64,000 nucleotides of DNA from Alphaproteobacteria bacterium (GCA_006226495.1 SBGU01000060.1:1-64000); one strand, 5' to 3'; shown: positions 1 through 8,809, counted from the first letter of the stretch. Notes: a model not told the origin generated them from the sequence alone. Numbers and translations are program-made.

Positions 1-1
1 C

Positions 2-94
2 ACCCGTTTCGACAAGCTGGCGTCAAACTTCCTCGCCGCCGTCGCCCTCGCTTCCACAAGACTCTGGATCAGAAATTATGAGTCCAGAACCTAG
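2..94 (+). CDS. IS5-family transposase, C-terminal end only
   Basis: The second frame reads about 30 residues up to a TAG stop at 92-94. It contains the stretches RFDKLASNFLAAVALAS and TRLWIRNYES, which match the typical end of IS5-family DDE transposases (YDKLAxNYLAxxxLASIRLWLR). The rest of the gene lies before the window. The stop sits in the tetramer CTAG (91-94), which fits the YTAR-type target known for IS5-group elements, so the element probably ends at about this point. The inverted-repeat end cannot be confirmed without the left end. Confidence 0.6.
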   Translation, partial: TRFDKLASNFLAAVALASTRLWIRNYESRT

Positions 95-717
95 ACCTGG
101 TCGGCAGCGGCGGGTTCGGGCGCCGGTGTGCGACGGCTTTCCAGTTCCTGCTGCAACAGGCCAAGGACGATGCTGCGGTAAGGTTCCGCCGCTTCTTTCA
201 GACCCACCGTCGGCACAATCAGGCGCGTGCCCTGGCTGTGGATGCGCCATTCGTCGCCGGTGCGGAACACATAAAGCGGATGGCCGCCTGTCGAGACCAC
301 ATAATATGGTGCGCGCGACGTGATCGGGATATGGCGCGAATAGCGCACATTCACGAACGGGCAACTGGTCAGGTCCAGAGGGCCGGCCATGCCGCCGATC
401 ACGCAGTCGGTGAAACTGGTGTCGCGCACGCTGGCGCCCTGAAAGTTGGAACAGGTCATGTTGCTGCTGATAAATTCGCAGCCGTCGATGTCGCAGGCGG
501 TGAAATTCGCGCCCGAAAAATCGCACTGGAAAAAGATCGCATCGGTCATGACGATCAGGTGCAATTGCGCTTCGGAAAAATCGCAATTCACAAAAATCGT
601 TTCCGACCAGCGGATCACACTTCGGACCTTCAGCGCCGTGATGCTTTCCTGAGCGAACTGTTCCCCCATGACCAGGGTATGGGACGGGAACATATTGGTG
701 AGCGTTTTCAGATCCAT
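91..717 (-). CDS. pentapeptide-repeat protein
   Basis: A 208-residue protein if started at the internal ATG that gives MDLKTLTN; an upstream in-frame codon at 762 would add 15 residues. The first half has a pentapeptide-repeat pattern with a bulky residue or Cys every fifth position (for example VNCDFSEAQL, FQCDFSGANF, TACDIDGCEF, CSNFQGASV), expected to form a right-handed quadrilateral beta-helix. The second half is not repetitive and ends in a Pro/Ala-rich tail. There is no signal peptide, so it is probably cytoplasmic. Its role is unknown; the family includes DNA-mimic gyrase protectors and effector-like proteins. The stop codon overlaps the CTAG that also ends the facing IS5 transposase, so the original C-terminus may have been changed by the insertion. 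Base composition is visibly lower in GC than most of the window. Confidence 0.7.
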   Translation of the reverse strand: MDLKTLTNMFPSHTLVMGEQFAQESITALKVRSVIRWSETIFVNCDFSEAQLHLIVMTDAIFFQCDFSGANFTACDIDGCEFISSNMTCSNFQGASVRDTSFTDCVIGGMAGPLDLTSCPFVNVRYSRHIPITSRAPYYVVSTGGHPLYVFRTGDEWRIHSQGTRLIVPTVGLKEAAEPYRSIVLGLLQQELESRRTPAPEPAAADQV

Positions 718-1069
718 AGACCCCCCGGCGGATGGAAGCAGCGACTGCGGCAGTGACAACATTGACCCAACTCGTGCGTTGTGATTCGATGGGAAATGAT
801 AACGGTTCGCGGTGATAAATCGGTAAAGGGTTACCTAAAATTTTATCGATTCCGGCAGACATTTTGTCCCCGGCCGCCTGGTGCCAACCATCTCTGGTAC
901 GCAGGCCGGCCGGCTGTCCGTCGCACGAATTTCCCGTGTGACAAAGCCTGGGCACGGGGACCGGCCTTGACGGCGGGACAATCTCGCGATTGGATATTAT
1001 ATATCACCCGATATCTTCGGGGCCGCGCCGCTGTCGGCTGCGGACGGGCAGACAATAACAGGATGGAAC
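718..1069. other. intergenic region upstream of pentapeptide gene and gntR
   Basis: About 350 bp between divergent genes. An AT-rich patch at about 990-1015 (TTGGATATTATATATCACC) could carry the gntR promoter. A Shine-Dalgarno-like AGGA lies just before the gntR ATG. No coding signal or convincing operator was found. Confidence 0.4.
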
Positions 1070-1726
1070 ATGGCAAAAGCGCCGCTTGTCGAGCGAAAAT
1101 CACTGGCAATCCAGGTTGCGGACGCGCTCAGGGATCTGATCCTCTCTGGCGCCTACGACCTTGGTGAACAGCTCAGGCAGGACGAGGTGGCCAGGAAGCT
1201 GGGTGTCAGCCGCATTCCGGTGCGCGAAGCCTTCCAGCAACTGGAAGCCGAAGGGCTGGTGGTCAATGTGCCCTACAAGGGTGCCGTGGTGTCGCGCCTG
1301 ACTTTGGCCGAGATCGAGGAATATTTCGATATCCGCACCAGCCTTGAATGTGAATTGCTGTCGCGCGCCTTGCCGCACATGACCGCCGACACCTTCGTGC
1401 GCGCCCGCAAGGCGGTCGAGCGCATGAATGCCGCCAGCCCCGCCAAATGGGGCGACCATAACTGGCAACTGCATGCCGAACTTTACATGCCCGCGAACCG
1501 GCCCATCACCCTTGAGATGGTGAAAAAGATCCATGACAACCTGGACCGTTATGTGCGCATCCAGCTTTCCCTGTCGGAAGAAAACCGCCTGCGCGCGAAC
1601 GAAGAACACAGCCGGCTGATCGCCCTTTGTGAACAGAAGCGCCGGGGCGAAGCCATCGGGCTTCTCGAGGACCATATCGTCGAGGCCAAGAAGGACCTTC
1701 TGGACCATCTGAAGGAAAGCGCCTGA
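1070..1726 (+). CDS. GntR-family (FadR/FCD type) transcriptional regulator
   Basis: A 218-residue regulator. Residues 5-75 form the winged helix-turn-helix of the GntR family (VADALRDLILSGAYDLGEQL, then DEVARKLGVSRIPVREAFQQLEAEGLV). Residues from about 85 onward are an all-helical FCD effector domain (FDIRTSLECELLSRALP, then ENRLRANEEHSRLIALCEQK). FCD regulators usually answer to organic or sugar acids. The ATG at 1070 has an AGGA motif about 8 nt upstream. It stands alone between the pentapeptide gene and the convergent maltose locus, so its target is not evident from context; self-regulation from the AT-rich upstream patch is possible. Confidence 0.88.
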   Translation: MAKAPLVERKSLAIQVADALRDLILSGAYDLGEQLRQDEVARKLGVSRIPVREAFQQLEAEGLVVNVPYKGAVVSRLTLAEIEEYFDIRTSLECELLSRALPHMTADTFVRARKAVERMNAASPAKWGDHNWQLHAELYMPANRPITLEMVKKIHDNLDRYVRIQLSLSEENRLRANEEHSRLIALCEQKRRGEAIGLLEDHIVEAKKDLLDHLKESA

Positions 1727-1756
1727 ACGCCGGCCCGCTCGCTGGCCACGCGCAAG

Positions 1757-1789
1757 AAAAAGGGCGCCGCTGGTCGGGATGCGGCGCCC
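1757..1789 (-). terminator. rho-independent terminator of the six-hairpin glycosidase gene
   Basis: A perfect 9-bp GC-rich stem (GGGCGCCGC at 1762-1770 with GCGGCGCCC at 1781-1789, loop of 10). Read on the minus strand the stem is followed by TTTTT, so it ends transcripts from the gene that stops at 1874. No U-tract is present in the plus direction. Confidence 0.75.
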
Positions 1790-1873
1790 AGTCCTTGGGA
1801 AAATACTCAGAACATTTTCCGCCCGAACCCCCAGAGAGCAAGGGCCGGGCGGAACCCCGGATACTCGGAACAA

Positions 1874-3883
1874 CTACTTGTTACACATGCCCGCCGCCGG
1901 GTGCGGCAGGCCAAGATAGACCGTGCTCCAAAGCTGCACGGCATTCGATTCGGTCAGGTGCCCGGCGCTTTGCCCGAAGGGCGCAACGGCATACCTGCCG
2001 TCCCGGTAGGACCATGACCAAAGCTCGGAATTGCGGATATCGGCGGTGGCATCGATTGCCTGCCACAGCCGGCATTCGACAGCCTTCAGGCGCGCCTTCA
2101 GGCCGGCATCCAGGTCGGTGCGCGCCATCTGGCGGCGGATGCCCGCCACCCACATGGCCTGCTGCCAGGACCAGACCACGGTGCCATGGTAATTGCCGGG
2201 GCCAACCAGGCCCTGGGTGTCCGCATCCGCAAATACCGGGTTCGCGACAAACAGGCCCACGGGCGACATCAGGCCCGCCGGGAACGGCCGTTCGGCGGAC
2301 GCCAGCGCCCGGTCCAGCACCTCGGGCGCCGGGGCGGTGAACAGAAGGCCGAAGCCGGGGTCGGACTGCTGCACCGGGACCGCATTGCCGGAGGCATCCA
2401 GCGCCAGTGCATCAAAAGCCACCGGCCCCGTGCCAAGCGACGCCAAAGCCGCCTCCACCGGCACAGCCTGTTGTGCGCCGTAGGCCTGCACCCTGGCCGC
2501 CGCGTCGTCCGCCGGCACGCTCACGATGAAATGTTTCACCGCCTCGCGCTGCCAGAAGGCGGCAAGGGCATGGGCATCGCCCGCCGCGCCCGCCAGCAGG
2601 CCGCGTGTGCGGAGGGCCGCGATGGCATCCAAGGCCGCCGGCATCAGGACCGTGTTCACATCATAGGGATAGCGCCCGCCGGCCAGGCCTTCTTCACTGT
2701 CGCGCCAGTTGCCATGCACCTGGCCGGGCTTCAGCGAAATCAGGTTTTTGGCGACCGGATCGGCGGCAAAGGGCCGCGCGGCATTCAGGACAAAGGCGGC
2801 ATTGTCGGCCACCACACTGCCATAGCTGTGGCCATCCGCGCGGGTGCGGCGCAGGAAGGCGATGGCGTCCGTGTCTGACAGGCCGTTGATATAGCGCGCC
2901 AGCACCGGCAGCAGCATCAGATTGTCGTCGACCATGGCATAATCATAGATCGGCGTGTCGGCGGCCCGGCCCTCCGATTGCAGGTTATGCAAGACCGCCA
3001 GTTCGCCGATTTCTTCTTCGTGCGCCACCTCGCCCGCTGCGTTCACCCGCTCGATCACAGACCCCAGCCCGGCTTCGACCGCATCGCGGCCCAACACCGG
3101 CATCAACAATTCGACCGTCAGCAAGGTATCGCGGCCAAAATAGGTGAGGAAACGCCAGGACCCGGCCAGCAGTTTCTGTTCGTAGGACAGGAACCCGAGC
3201 GCGTTTTCCAGGCGCGGCGCATCGACCGCCTGTTCCGTCAGCAGGCTTTCCCCCGTAATCGGCGTGAGCGGTGTATCACCCGTCAGCGCGGTGATGCGCA
3301 GGCTGAGCGATGCCGCTTTGGTCTCGAAGACAACCTGCCCGCCCTCGCCCGCCGTGGCGCTGCCATTCAGCACCTCGACCGTCAGCCGGTAGCGGCTTTT
3401 GCCGTCGGCCCGGTCGCGCTGCCATGTGGCTTTCTGGCCATCAAGCGCCGGGGCAATTTCGGGCCGTGGTGCCACCGCGTTCATGTCGACCGCGCCCCGG
3501 ATGAACCGAAGGCTGCCAACATCACCGCGGGCAACCGTCAACCGGTTTGTATCCAGAGACACATCCAGCATGAAACCGGCAAGGCCGATGCCGTCAGGGT
3601 CCGCAAGGATAACCGGTTCAAGATCGCTGGTGCGCTGCCATGTCACCGACCGGTCGCCGCCTTCAAAAAACAGGCCGGCGCCGCTGTTGCCGGCGGGGAA
3701 AGCGGCAATGAGGCGCGGATGTGTGCCGGAGGTCAGCATCAGATGCCCGGCCACGGGCCCGGCTTCGATGAAGGCATTGTCGCCCCGGCCTTCCTGAATG
3801 GCGAACCGGTGGTCCTGGGCCGCCACCGGCATCGCCGCCGCAAGGCCCAGCATCAACATGGCAATCAGGCGCGGAAGGCTCAT
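1874..3883 (-). CDS. secreted six-hairpin glycosidase-like protein
   Basis: Started at the ATG giving MSLPRLIAMLMLGLAAAMPVAAQ, which is a clear signal peptide; a longer in-frame start at 3922 would run into a terminator. The mature protein (about 645 residues) has a beta-rich N-terminal part and a helical part from about residue 230. That part contains LTYFGRDTLLTVELLMPVLG and later NWRDSEEGLAGGRYPYDVN, which resemble the GRDT and substrate-site regions of amylo-alpha-1,6-glucosidase/glycogen-debranching-type (alpha/alpha)6 barrels. HEEEIGEL is a plausible source of a catalytic Glu. The position behind a TonB receptor in a maltose locus suggests a periplasmic enzyme trimming alpha-glucans, but exact specificity is an inference. 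It ends at a good terminator. The MSLP start has a GGGAGAG sequence about 10 nt upstream. Confidence 0.6.
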   Translation of the reverse strand: MSLPRLIAMLMLGLAAAMPVAAQDHRFAIQEGRGDNAFIEAGPVAGHLMLTSGTHPRLIAAFPAGNSGAGLFFEGGDRSVTWQRTSDLEPVILADPDGIGLAGFMLDVSLDTNRLTVARGDVGSLRFIRGAVDMNAVAPRPEIAPALDGQKATWQRDRADGKSRYRLTVEVLNGSATAGEGGQVVFETKAASLSLRITALTGDTPLTPITGESLLTEQAVDAPRLENALGFLSYEQKLLAGSWRFLTYFGRDTLLTVELLMPVLGRDAVEAGLGSVIERVNAAGEVAHEEEIGELAVLHNLQSEGRAADTPIYDYAMVDDNLMLLPVLARYINGLSDTDAIAFLRRTRADGHSYGSVVADNAAFVLNAARPFAADPVAKNLISLKPGQVHGNWRDSEEGLAGGRYPYDVNTVLMPAALDAIAALRTRGLLAGAAGDAHALAAFWQREAVKHFIVSVPADDAAARVQAYGAQQAVPVEAALASLGTGPVAFDALALDASGNAVPVQQSDPGFGLLFTAPAPEVLDRALASAERPFPAGLMSPVGLFVANPVFADADTQGLVGPGNYHGTVVWSWQQAMWVAGIRRQMARTDLDAGLKARLKAVECRLWQAIDATADIRNSELWSWSYRDGRYAVAPFGQSAGHLTESNAVQLWSTVYLGLPHPAAGMCNK

Positions 3884-3920
3884 CTGGTCCGTCTCTCCCG
3901 CCGGCGGTGCGGCATCAACC

Positions 3921-3959
3921 AAAAAAAATGACGCTGTATCTTTGGAGGAAGATACAGCG
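3921..3959 (-). terminator. terminator between TonB receptor and six-hairpin gene
   Basis: An 11-bp perfect stem (CGCTGTATCTT at 3932-3942 with AAGATACAGCG at 3949-3959, 6-nt loop), followed on the minus strand by a run of T (complement of AAAAAAAA at 3921-3928). A second hairpin, GGCATCCGC/GCGGATGCC at 4002-4021, lies between it and the receptor stop. Together they should reduce readthrough into the downstream glycosidase gene. Confidence 0.8.
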
Positions 3960-4042
3960 CCCAGGCCCCATTAAAACCAGGGAAGGAAAGTGTATGGCAG
4001 CGGCATCCGCGTGCGGATGCCGCCCGCCCGGGCGCGACGAGC

Positions 4043-6310
4043 TTAGAAGTCGTACCCGATGCTGAATTTGACCGACCGGCCCAGGATCGCACGACCGTTC
4101 GGCGCCGCGGCGCTGCGCGGATCGCTTTCGGTCAGGCCTTCGCTGTCGGTCAGGTTGTCGGCATGGACCTGGAAGAACAGGCCGGATTGCAGGCTGACGA
4201 GCACACCGGCATCGATCTTCTCGTAACCTTCGAGCTTGTTGGTGTTGGCATTGTCGCCCCAGCGGTCGCCCACCAGGCTGATGGCACCATAAATCGTTGC
4301 CGTGGCATCGCCGATCGCGATGTCATAGCTGGGTGCAATGCGAACCTGCCATTTCGGCTGGCGCAGGACCGTGTTGTCGATATCCGACGCCGTGGTGCTG
4401 TCAGTGATCTTGGCATTCTGCAGGGTACCGATGAACGACAGGTTGAAGGCGTCATAAGTTACATGGCCGTCAAGCTCGACACCGATGGCGCGGGTCTTGA
4501 ACGCGGCGGCTGCCACATCGCTGCCCACCACAGCCGAGAAGCTGTCGTTCTTGTTATAGAAAGCCGTGGCATACATGCCGAAATAGTCGTTCGAATATTT
4601 CAGGCCGCCTTCAAGCTGCTTCACGCCGTTTACGTTCAGGTTGTTTTCGCGCACATCGTCGAAGTGCGGGAACAGCGAACCTTTGGAATAACGGACAAAC
4701 ACACCCAGGTCGTCGCTGAAGTCATAGTTCACGGCGCCGGTATAGGACCAGGCCTTGTCCTTCAGGTTCACGGCCATATCGCGCACGCCGTCCGGGTAAC
4801 CGGGGCCGCTGTCGAGGGTATAGTCGATGTCGATCCATTCATGGCGCACACCGACGTCAAAGCGCAGGGCTTCGTTCATCTGCCAGCTATCGGCGAAATA
4901 GACCGCGTCGGCGGTGGCATCACCGGCGGACTGGATGCCATACGCCCAGCAACCCGACCCGGAACCGGCATCCGCCAGGTCCGTACAGGTGGTGCCATCC
5001 AGCATGTCGCCGTTTGCGACATTATGCACCGGAATGAAGTTGCCAATGGTCCAGAAATCGTCCGACGACCAGGTGGCTTTATAATAGCCGAAGGTCACGT
5101 CGTGATCGCCGACCATCTTGTTCAGGCTGAGGTCGTTGGTGAAGCTTTCAAGCGCTTTTTCCACAACCCAGTGGCCATAGTTCTGCACCCATTCGCTGCC
5201 GGCCAGGGTTTCGCCGCCCGCGGTGGTCGCCGTGCCGCCGGCCAGGGCCGAAACCTGGATCGCGCCACCATCCGGCACGAAGCCATAGGTGTTGGCGTCG
5301 CCATTGGTGTAGGACATATTGTCGCGAACACGCCAGCCATCGCCCAGGTCGAAGTCGGCATTCAGGCCCGAAACCGAACCATCCCAGCCACGACCGTCGG
5401 CGAAATCATAGGTTTTGGTGTCGCCGTTGGCGTTGATCTGCAGTTCGCGGAAGCGGGTGGCGTTGCCAAGCTGCGAGAAGCTGCCCAGGTCGTTGCCCGA
5501 GTTCAGCGCCTGCGGCAGATACCACTGGCCATGGTCGTCGGTGACACGGGTCCAGACATTGATCTCGCCATTGTCGAACACCTTGGTCAGTTGCGCGGTA
5601 ACCTGTTTGCCTTTTTCAGAATTGAATTCGGCGCTGCGGATACCTTCCGAGCTCTGCACATACCCGCCAACCATGTAATAAAGGCCGTCCGAAATCGGGC
5701 CGGACATCACGGCATCAACGCGCTGCAGGCCATAATCGGAGGTCGAGTATTTCACCCGGCCTTCGGTGGTGTCGCCGCCTTTTTTCAGGTTGAAGTTCAG
5801 GGTCACACCCGGCTCGCCGTTCGAGAAAACGGCGTTCGGGCCACCGCGCAGGGCTTCCGCCGAACGCACGGTTTCGTCAACCCGGAAGATCGAGCTTTGC
5901 TCGAAGAAGGACAGCATTTCGGTGCCGTAAATCGGCGCGCCGTTGATCGACATGGTCACGAACGGGGCGTCACCGCCACCCGGCAGGCCGCGCACGTCGA
6001 TGTTGGCACCGGCCACACCGCCCGAGCTTTCGGCCCAGACACCCGGCACAAGCGTGAACAGCTCGGCGGTGCTTTTGGCACCGGCAAGGCCGATGGTGTC
6101 GGCATTCATGGTGGTGATGGCGAAGCTGGCATCCTGTTTCTTGACGCCGGCGCCGCCCGGGGTGCCCAAGACGACGATCTCTTCAAAACCTTCGTCTGCA
6201 GCGGTGGATTGTTGTTCGTCCTGCGCGTATGCCGCAGCAGAAACCGACGACAGCGCAACAGCCATCGCGAATGTGGAAATCATACTCTTGTTGAATGAAC
6301 GCATGTTCAT
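4043..6310 (-). CDS. TonB-dependent outer-membrane receptor, probably for maltodextrins
   Basis: A 755-residue outer-membrane transporter. It has a signal peptide (MISTFAMAVALSSVSAAAYAQ within the first 30 residues) and a TonB box-like EEIVVLGTP directly after. A plug domain (about 55-170) holds IDVRGLPGGGDAPFVTMSINGAPIYG. The 22-strand barrel ends in the expected aromatic residue (SVKFSIGYDF). It is expected to import a bulky substrate with TonB-ExbBD energy. The divergent LacI gene, shared operators and nearby GH65/PgmB/MFS genes point to maltose or maltodextrins, as with MalA of Caulobacter; the substrate is inferred. The ATG at 6310 is followed by a second Met two codons later. Two LacI-type palindromes lie about 125-160 bp upstream of the start. 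Confidence 0.9.
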   Translation of the reverse strand: MNMRSFNKSMISTFAMAVALSSVSAAAYAQDEQQSTAADEGFEEIVVLGTPGGAGVKKQDASFAITTMNADTIGLAGAKSTAELFTLVPGVWAESSGGVAGANIDVRGLPGGGDAPFVTMSINGAPIYGTEMLSFFEQSSIFRVDETVRSAEALRGGPNAVFSNGEPGVTLNFNLKKGGDTTEGRVKYSTSDYGLQRVDAVMSGPISDGLYYMVGGYVQSSEGIRSAEFNSEKGKQVTAQLTKVFDNGEINVWTRVTDDHGQWYLPQALNSGNDLGSFSQLGNATRFRELQINANGDTKTYDFADGRGWDGSVSGLNADFDLGDGWRVRDNMSYTNGDANTYGFVPDGGAIQVSALAGGTATTAGGETLAGSEWVQNYGHWVVEKALESFTNDLSLNKMVGDHDVTFGYYKATWSSDDFWTIGNFIPVHNVANGDMLDGTTCTDLADAGSGSGCWAYGIQSAGDATADAVYFADSWQMNEALRFDVGVRHEWIDIDYTLDSGPGYPDGVRDMAVNLKDKAWSYTGAVNYDFSDDLGVFVRYSKGSLFPHFDDVRENNLNVNGVKQLEGGLKYSNDYFGMYATAFYNKNDSFSAVVGSDVAAAAFKTRAIGVELDGHVTYDAFNLSFIGTLQNAKITDSTTASDIDNTVLRQPKWQVRIAPSYDIAIGDATATIYGAISLVGDRWGDNANTNKLEGYEKIDAGVLVSLQSGLFFQVHADNLTDSEGLTESDPRSAAAPNGRAILGRSVKFSIGYDF

Positions 6311-6433
6311 GGCCCTCCCACGCCTATATAGCGGATTGTTTCCCGTTTTCAGCGCCGCCGCTCCCTGTAACCCGGACTCCGACCAAGAACCGAATCAATG
6401 GCGACACTGATGACACATAAGAGCTACGCCCGA

Positions 6434-6449
6434 ATGCAATCGATTGCAA
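6434..6449. promoter_or_regulatory. LacI-family operator 1
   Basis: ATGCAATCGATTGCAA: the 14-bp core 6435-6448 is a perfect palindrome and 15 of 16 positions match the perfect copy at 12971-12986. It lies in the divergent TonB receptor/lacI promoter region. LacI-family regulators typically bind such palindromes with a central CG. Confidence 0.8.
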
Positions 6450-6455
6450 CTACAT

Positions 6456-6471
6456 TTTCAATCGATTGCAA
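6456..6471. promoter_or_regulatory. LacI-family operator 2
   Basis: TTTCAATCGATTGCAA, again 15 of 16 positions of the perfect copy at 12971-12986. Its centre is 22 bp from the centre of operator 1, about two helical turns, so two dimers could bind on the same DNA face. Confidence 0.78.
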
Positions 6472-6524
6472 GAAAATGGTAATATCTCTCGACTTTGAGG
6501 GGCCCGGGTCTATATTACCGAGCT

Positions 6525-7544
6525 ATGAAGAGGGACAGGAACCTGACAATGGCGGACATCGCACGCCTCGCCGGCGTGTCGGAGGCGACCGTATCGCGGT
6601 CGCTGAAGGATAGTCCCTTGATCAATGAAAAGACGCGCCTGAAGGTTCAGGAAATCGCGCGCGAGCATAATTACAAGGTCAATGCCGCCGCGCGGAACTT
6701 CCGCCTCAAGAAAACCCACACCCTGGCCGTTGTGCTGCTGGTCGACCGCGAATGGGGCCACGAGGTATCTGACGCCTTCCTGATGGTGCTTCTGGGCAGC
6801 ATCGCCGACGAGGCCGCGCACCAGGGTTATGACCTTCTTCTCTCGACCAACCCGCACGATGTGGCGGATTTGAATGCCTATTATCTCGAATCCATGCGCG
6901 CGGACGGCTTGATCATCATTGGCCAGGGCCGCAACGACCCGCGGCTGGACCGGCTGGCGGACGCGGGCGCGCCCTTCATCGTCTGGGGTGCCGAGGTCGA
7001 GGACCATAATTATTTCACCGTCGGCAGCGACAACCGCCAGGGCGGCTACGATGCCACCAGCCTGCTTGTCCGCAACGGTCGCAAGCGCATCGCCTTCCTG
7101 GGCGACATCCGCCACCCGGAAATGGAACACCGCTGGGAAGGCTACAGGCACGCGCTCGCCGACGCCGGCCTGCCCTATGAAGAAAAGCTGGTCATCCCGA
7201 CCGATTTCTCGCGCTCCGACGGCTATGAAAAAGCCGCCCGCATGGTGGTGGACGGCCCCGACTGCGACGCCATCTTCTGCGTCAGCGACAATATCGCGCT
7301 CGGCGTGATGAAACGTTTCGCCGAAGGCGGCATCCGCGTGCCCGAAGACATCGCCATCGTCGGCTTCGACGACAATCCGCTGGCCGTGTTTTCAACCCCC
7401 AGCATCACCACCATCAAGCAGGACATCCGCGAAGGCGGTAAACTGTTGGTGCAGAACCTGATCAAGGTGCTGAACGGCGAAAAAATCGACCATGTCACCA
7501 TGCCCACCGAAACCATCATCCGCCAGTCGTGCGGTGCGGCCTAG
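6525..7544 (+). CDS. LacI-family regulator of the maltose locus
   Basis: A 339-residue LacI/GalR-type repressor. The helix-turn-helix is MADIARLAGVSEATVSRSL with the hinge region INEKTRLKVQEIAREHNYKVN. From about residue 65 there is a periplasmic-binding-protein-like sugar domain (TLAVVLLVDREWGHEVSDAF, IVGFDDNPLAVFSTPSITTI near the end). I chose the ATG at 6525 (MKRDRNLTMADIA); a TTG at 6495 is in frame but implausible. It is divergent from the TonB receptor and faces two palindromic operators, a third copy of which precedes the GH65 gene. It therefore most likely represses the whole locus until maltose or a derivative binds. Its last 47 bp are duplicated at 8810-8856. Confidence 0.92.
   Translation: MKRDRNLTMADIARLAGVSEATVSRSLKDSPLINEKTRLKVQEIAREHNYKVNAAARNFRLKKTHTLAVVLLVDREWGHEVSDAFLMVLLGSIADEAAHQGYDLLLSTNPHDVADLNAYYLESMRADGLIIIGQGRNDPRLDRLADAGAPFIVWGAEVEDHNYFTVGSDNRQGGYDATSLLVRNGRKRIAFLGDIRHPEMEHRWEGYRHALADAGLPYEEKLVIPTDFSRSDGYEKAARMVVDGPDCDAIFCVSDNIALGVMKRFAEGGIRVPEDIAIVGFDDNPLAVFSTPSITTIKQDIREGGKLLVQNLIKVLNGEKIDHVTMPTETIIRQSCGAA
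7498..7544. repeat. 47-bp direct repeat, copy 1 (3' end of lacI)
   Basis: The last 47 bp of lacI including its TAG stop. It is repeated without a mismatch at 8810-8856 in the same orientation. The two copies bracket the esterase gene. Confidence 0.95.
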
Positions 7545-7550
7545 CGCTGG

Positions 7551-8738
7551 CTATTCAAAACCGAACCGGGCCATCAGGCTTTTGGCGTAATCGTCATCCG
7601 GGTTCAGCTCGAGCGCATGCTGCAGCGCGGCTTTCGCGTCCTCATCACGCCCCGCGGCATGATAATATTCGGCGATCCCGTTCCAGGCGCCTGAAATGCC
7701 GGGATGGGCCTCAAGGTTGGCCTTGAACAGTTGCTCGGCCTTGTCGAGCCAGCGGTAATAATAAAGCGCATTATAGGCAACAACCGACACATAGAAAGGA
7801 TCGGGCTCGAACGCCACCCCCATGCGCGCGGAATAGTCGGCATAATGCCTGAACAGCAGGTCCGGGTCCTTTGCCGCCGCTTCGATGCCGGGCGGTGCAT
7901 AACCTTCAAAAACATGCCGCAAACCTTCATGGTAACTGACGAACTGCACCGACTGATGGGATTCATGTTCAAAAAATTGCTGGCGGGTCCGAATGGCCCC
8001 GCCGCCCAAAGCCTCAATCAAAGCCAGGAAGTCAATGACCCGACCCTCGCTGCCAGCGTCCTCCGGATGCGGGATATAGGACATGTAGAAGCCGCCCTTG
8101 AACGCCGGGGATGCCGCTGCCTTGCGGGCTTCATCAAGCAACAGGCCACCCGCGTACCAAAGCGACGGGTCAATTGCGATATACGCCTCGAACAGAGGAT
8201 CGGCAGACAGCATGTCATGGATCGCAAACAAGCCGCCAAAGGAATGGCCGACCAACACACGATAGGGTTTCGTGCGGTATTTGGCCTCGATCAACGGCAA
8301 CAATTCTTCCCGAAGGTGCCGCCGGTAGGCTTCGGCACCGCCACTGTCTTCCAGAAAGGGGGCATCGGTACCGTCACTGTTTTTCAGGGAATGGACCGGC
8401 GTATAGTCGCGCACCCGGTTCGGGCTTGGCAGCCCGACCACAATGGCCTCAGGCACCAGTGACCCCATCTTGTTGTTGGCAAGCGCTGCCGCGCGCACGG
8501 TCTCGAACTGGGTCAGGTAACCGTCTAGCACATAAATGACCGGATAGGTCGCATTGGCGCCGACAGAATCATAACTTTCCGGCAGGGACACGGAATACCG
8601 CAAGTCACCTTCGCCCAGAAGGGCCGAGTTCAGCGAATATTGCGTGCCGATCTCGATTTTGCTTTCAAAAGGTTCGGCGCCATAGGCACCGGCACACCAG
8701 CACAGCCCAAGAACCAGCACCACAAGATATCGCATCAT
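7551..8738 (-). CDS. secreted alpha/beta-hydrolase esterase (enterochelin-esterase type) with TPR tail
   Basis: Started at the tandem ATG giving MMRYLVVLVLGLCWCAGAYGAEP, a signal peptide; the protein is 395 residues. Residues 25-290 are an esterase D/Fes-type alpha/beta hydrolase: YPVIYVLDGYL strand, nucleophile Ser in VLVGHSFGGLFAIHDML, and a His candidate in EHESHQSVQ. The C-terminal 90 residues hold TPR-like helices (WNGIAEYYHAAGRDEDAKAALQHALELNPDD). Members hydrolyse siderophore, glycerol or sugar esters; the substrate here is unknown. Lines counted by eye are about 55 percent GC against about 65 percent in lacI. It is flanked by exact 47-bp repeats of the lacI end, so it looks like a later insertion into the maltose locus. 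Confidence 0.82.
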   Translation of the reverse strand: MMRYLVVLVLGLCWCAGAYGAEPFESKIEIGTQYSLNSALLGEGDLRYSVSLPESYDSVGANATYPVIYVLDGYLTQFETVRAAALANNKMGSLVPEAIVVGLPSPNRVRDYTPVHSLKNSDGTDAPFLEDSGGAEAYRRHLREELLPLIEAKYRTKPYRVLVGHSFGGLFAIHDMLSADPLFEAYIAIDPSLWYAGGLLLDEARKAAASPAFKGGFYMSYIPHPEDAGSEGRVIDFLALIEALGGGAIRTRQQFFEHESHQSVQFVSYHEGLRHVFEGYAPPGIEAAAKDPDLLFRHYADYSARMGVAFEPDPFYVSVVAYNALYYYRWLDKAEQLFKANLEAHPGISGAWNGIAEYYHAAGRDEDAKAALQHALELNPDDDYAKSLMARFGFE

Positions 8739-8809
8739 CGCCCCACCCCCCGGTTGCAGACATGCACCCTTATAACAGGCACAAATCACGCCCGGCAATC
8801 GGCGAAAGG

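Noticed and set aside
2045-2066. GGCATCGATTGCC, resembling the LacI palindrome
   Set aside because: Lies deep inside the six-hairpin coding sequence and shares only the ATCGAT core with part of one arm; likely chance.
4163-6298. 711-residue open frame on the plus strand opposite the TonB receptor
   Set aside because: It mirrors the receptor codons in a high-GC genome, has no recognisable domain or ribosome site, and the receptor on the other strand is unmistakable.
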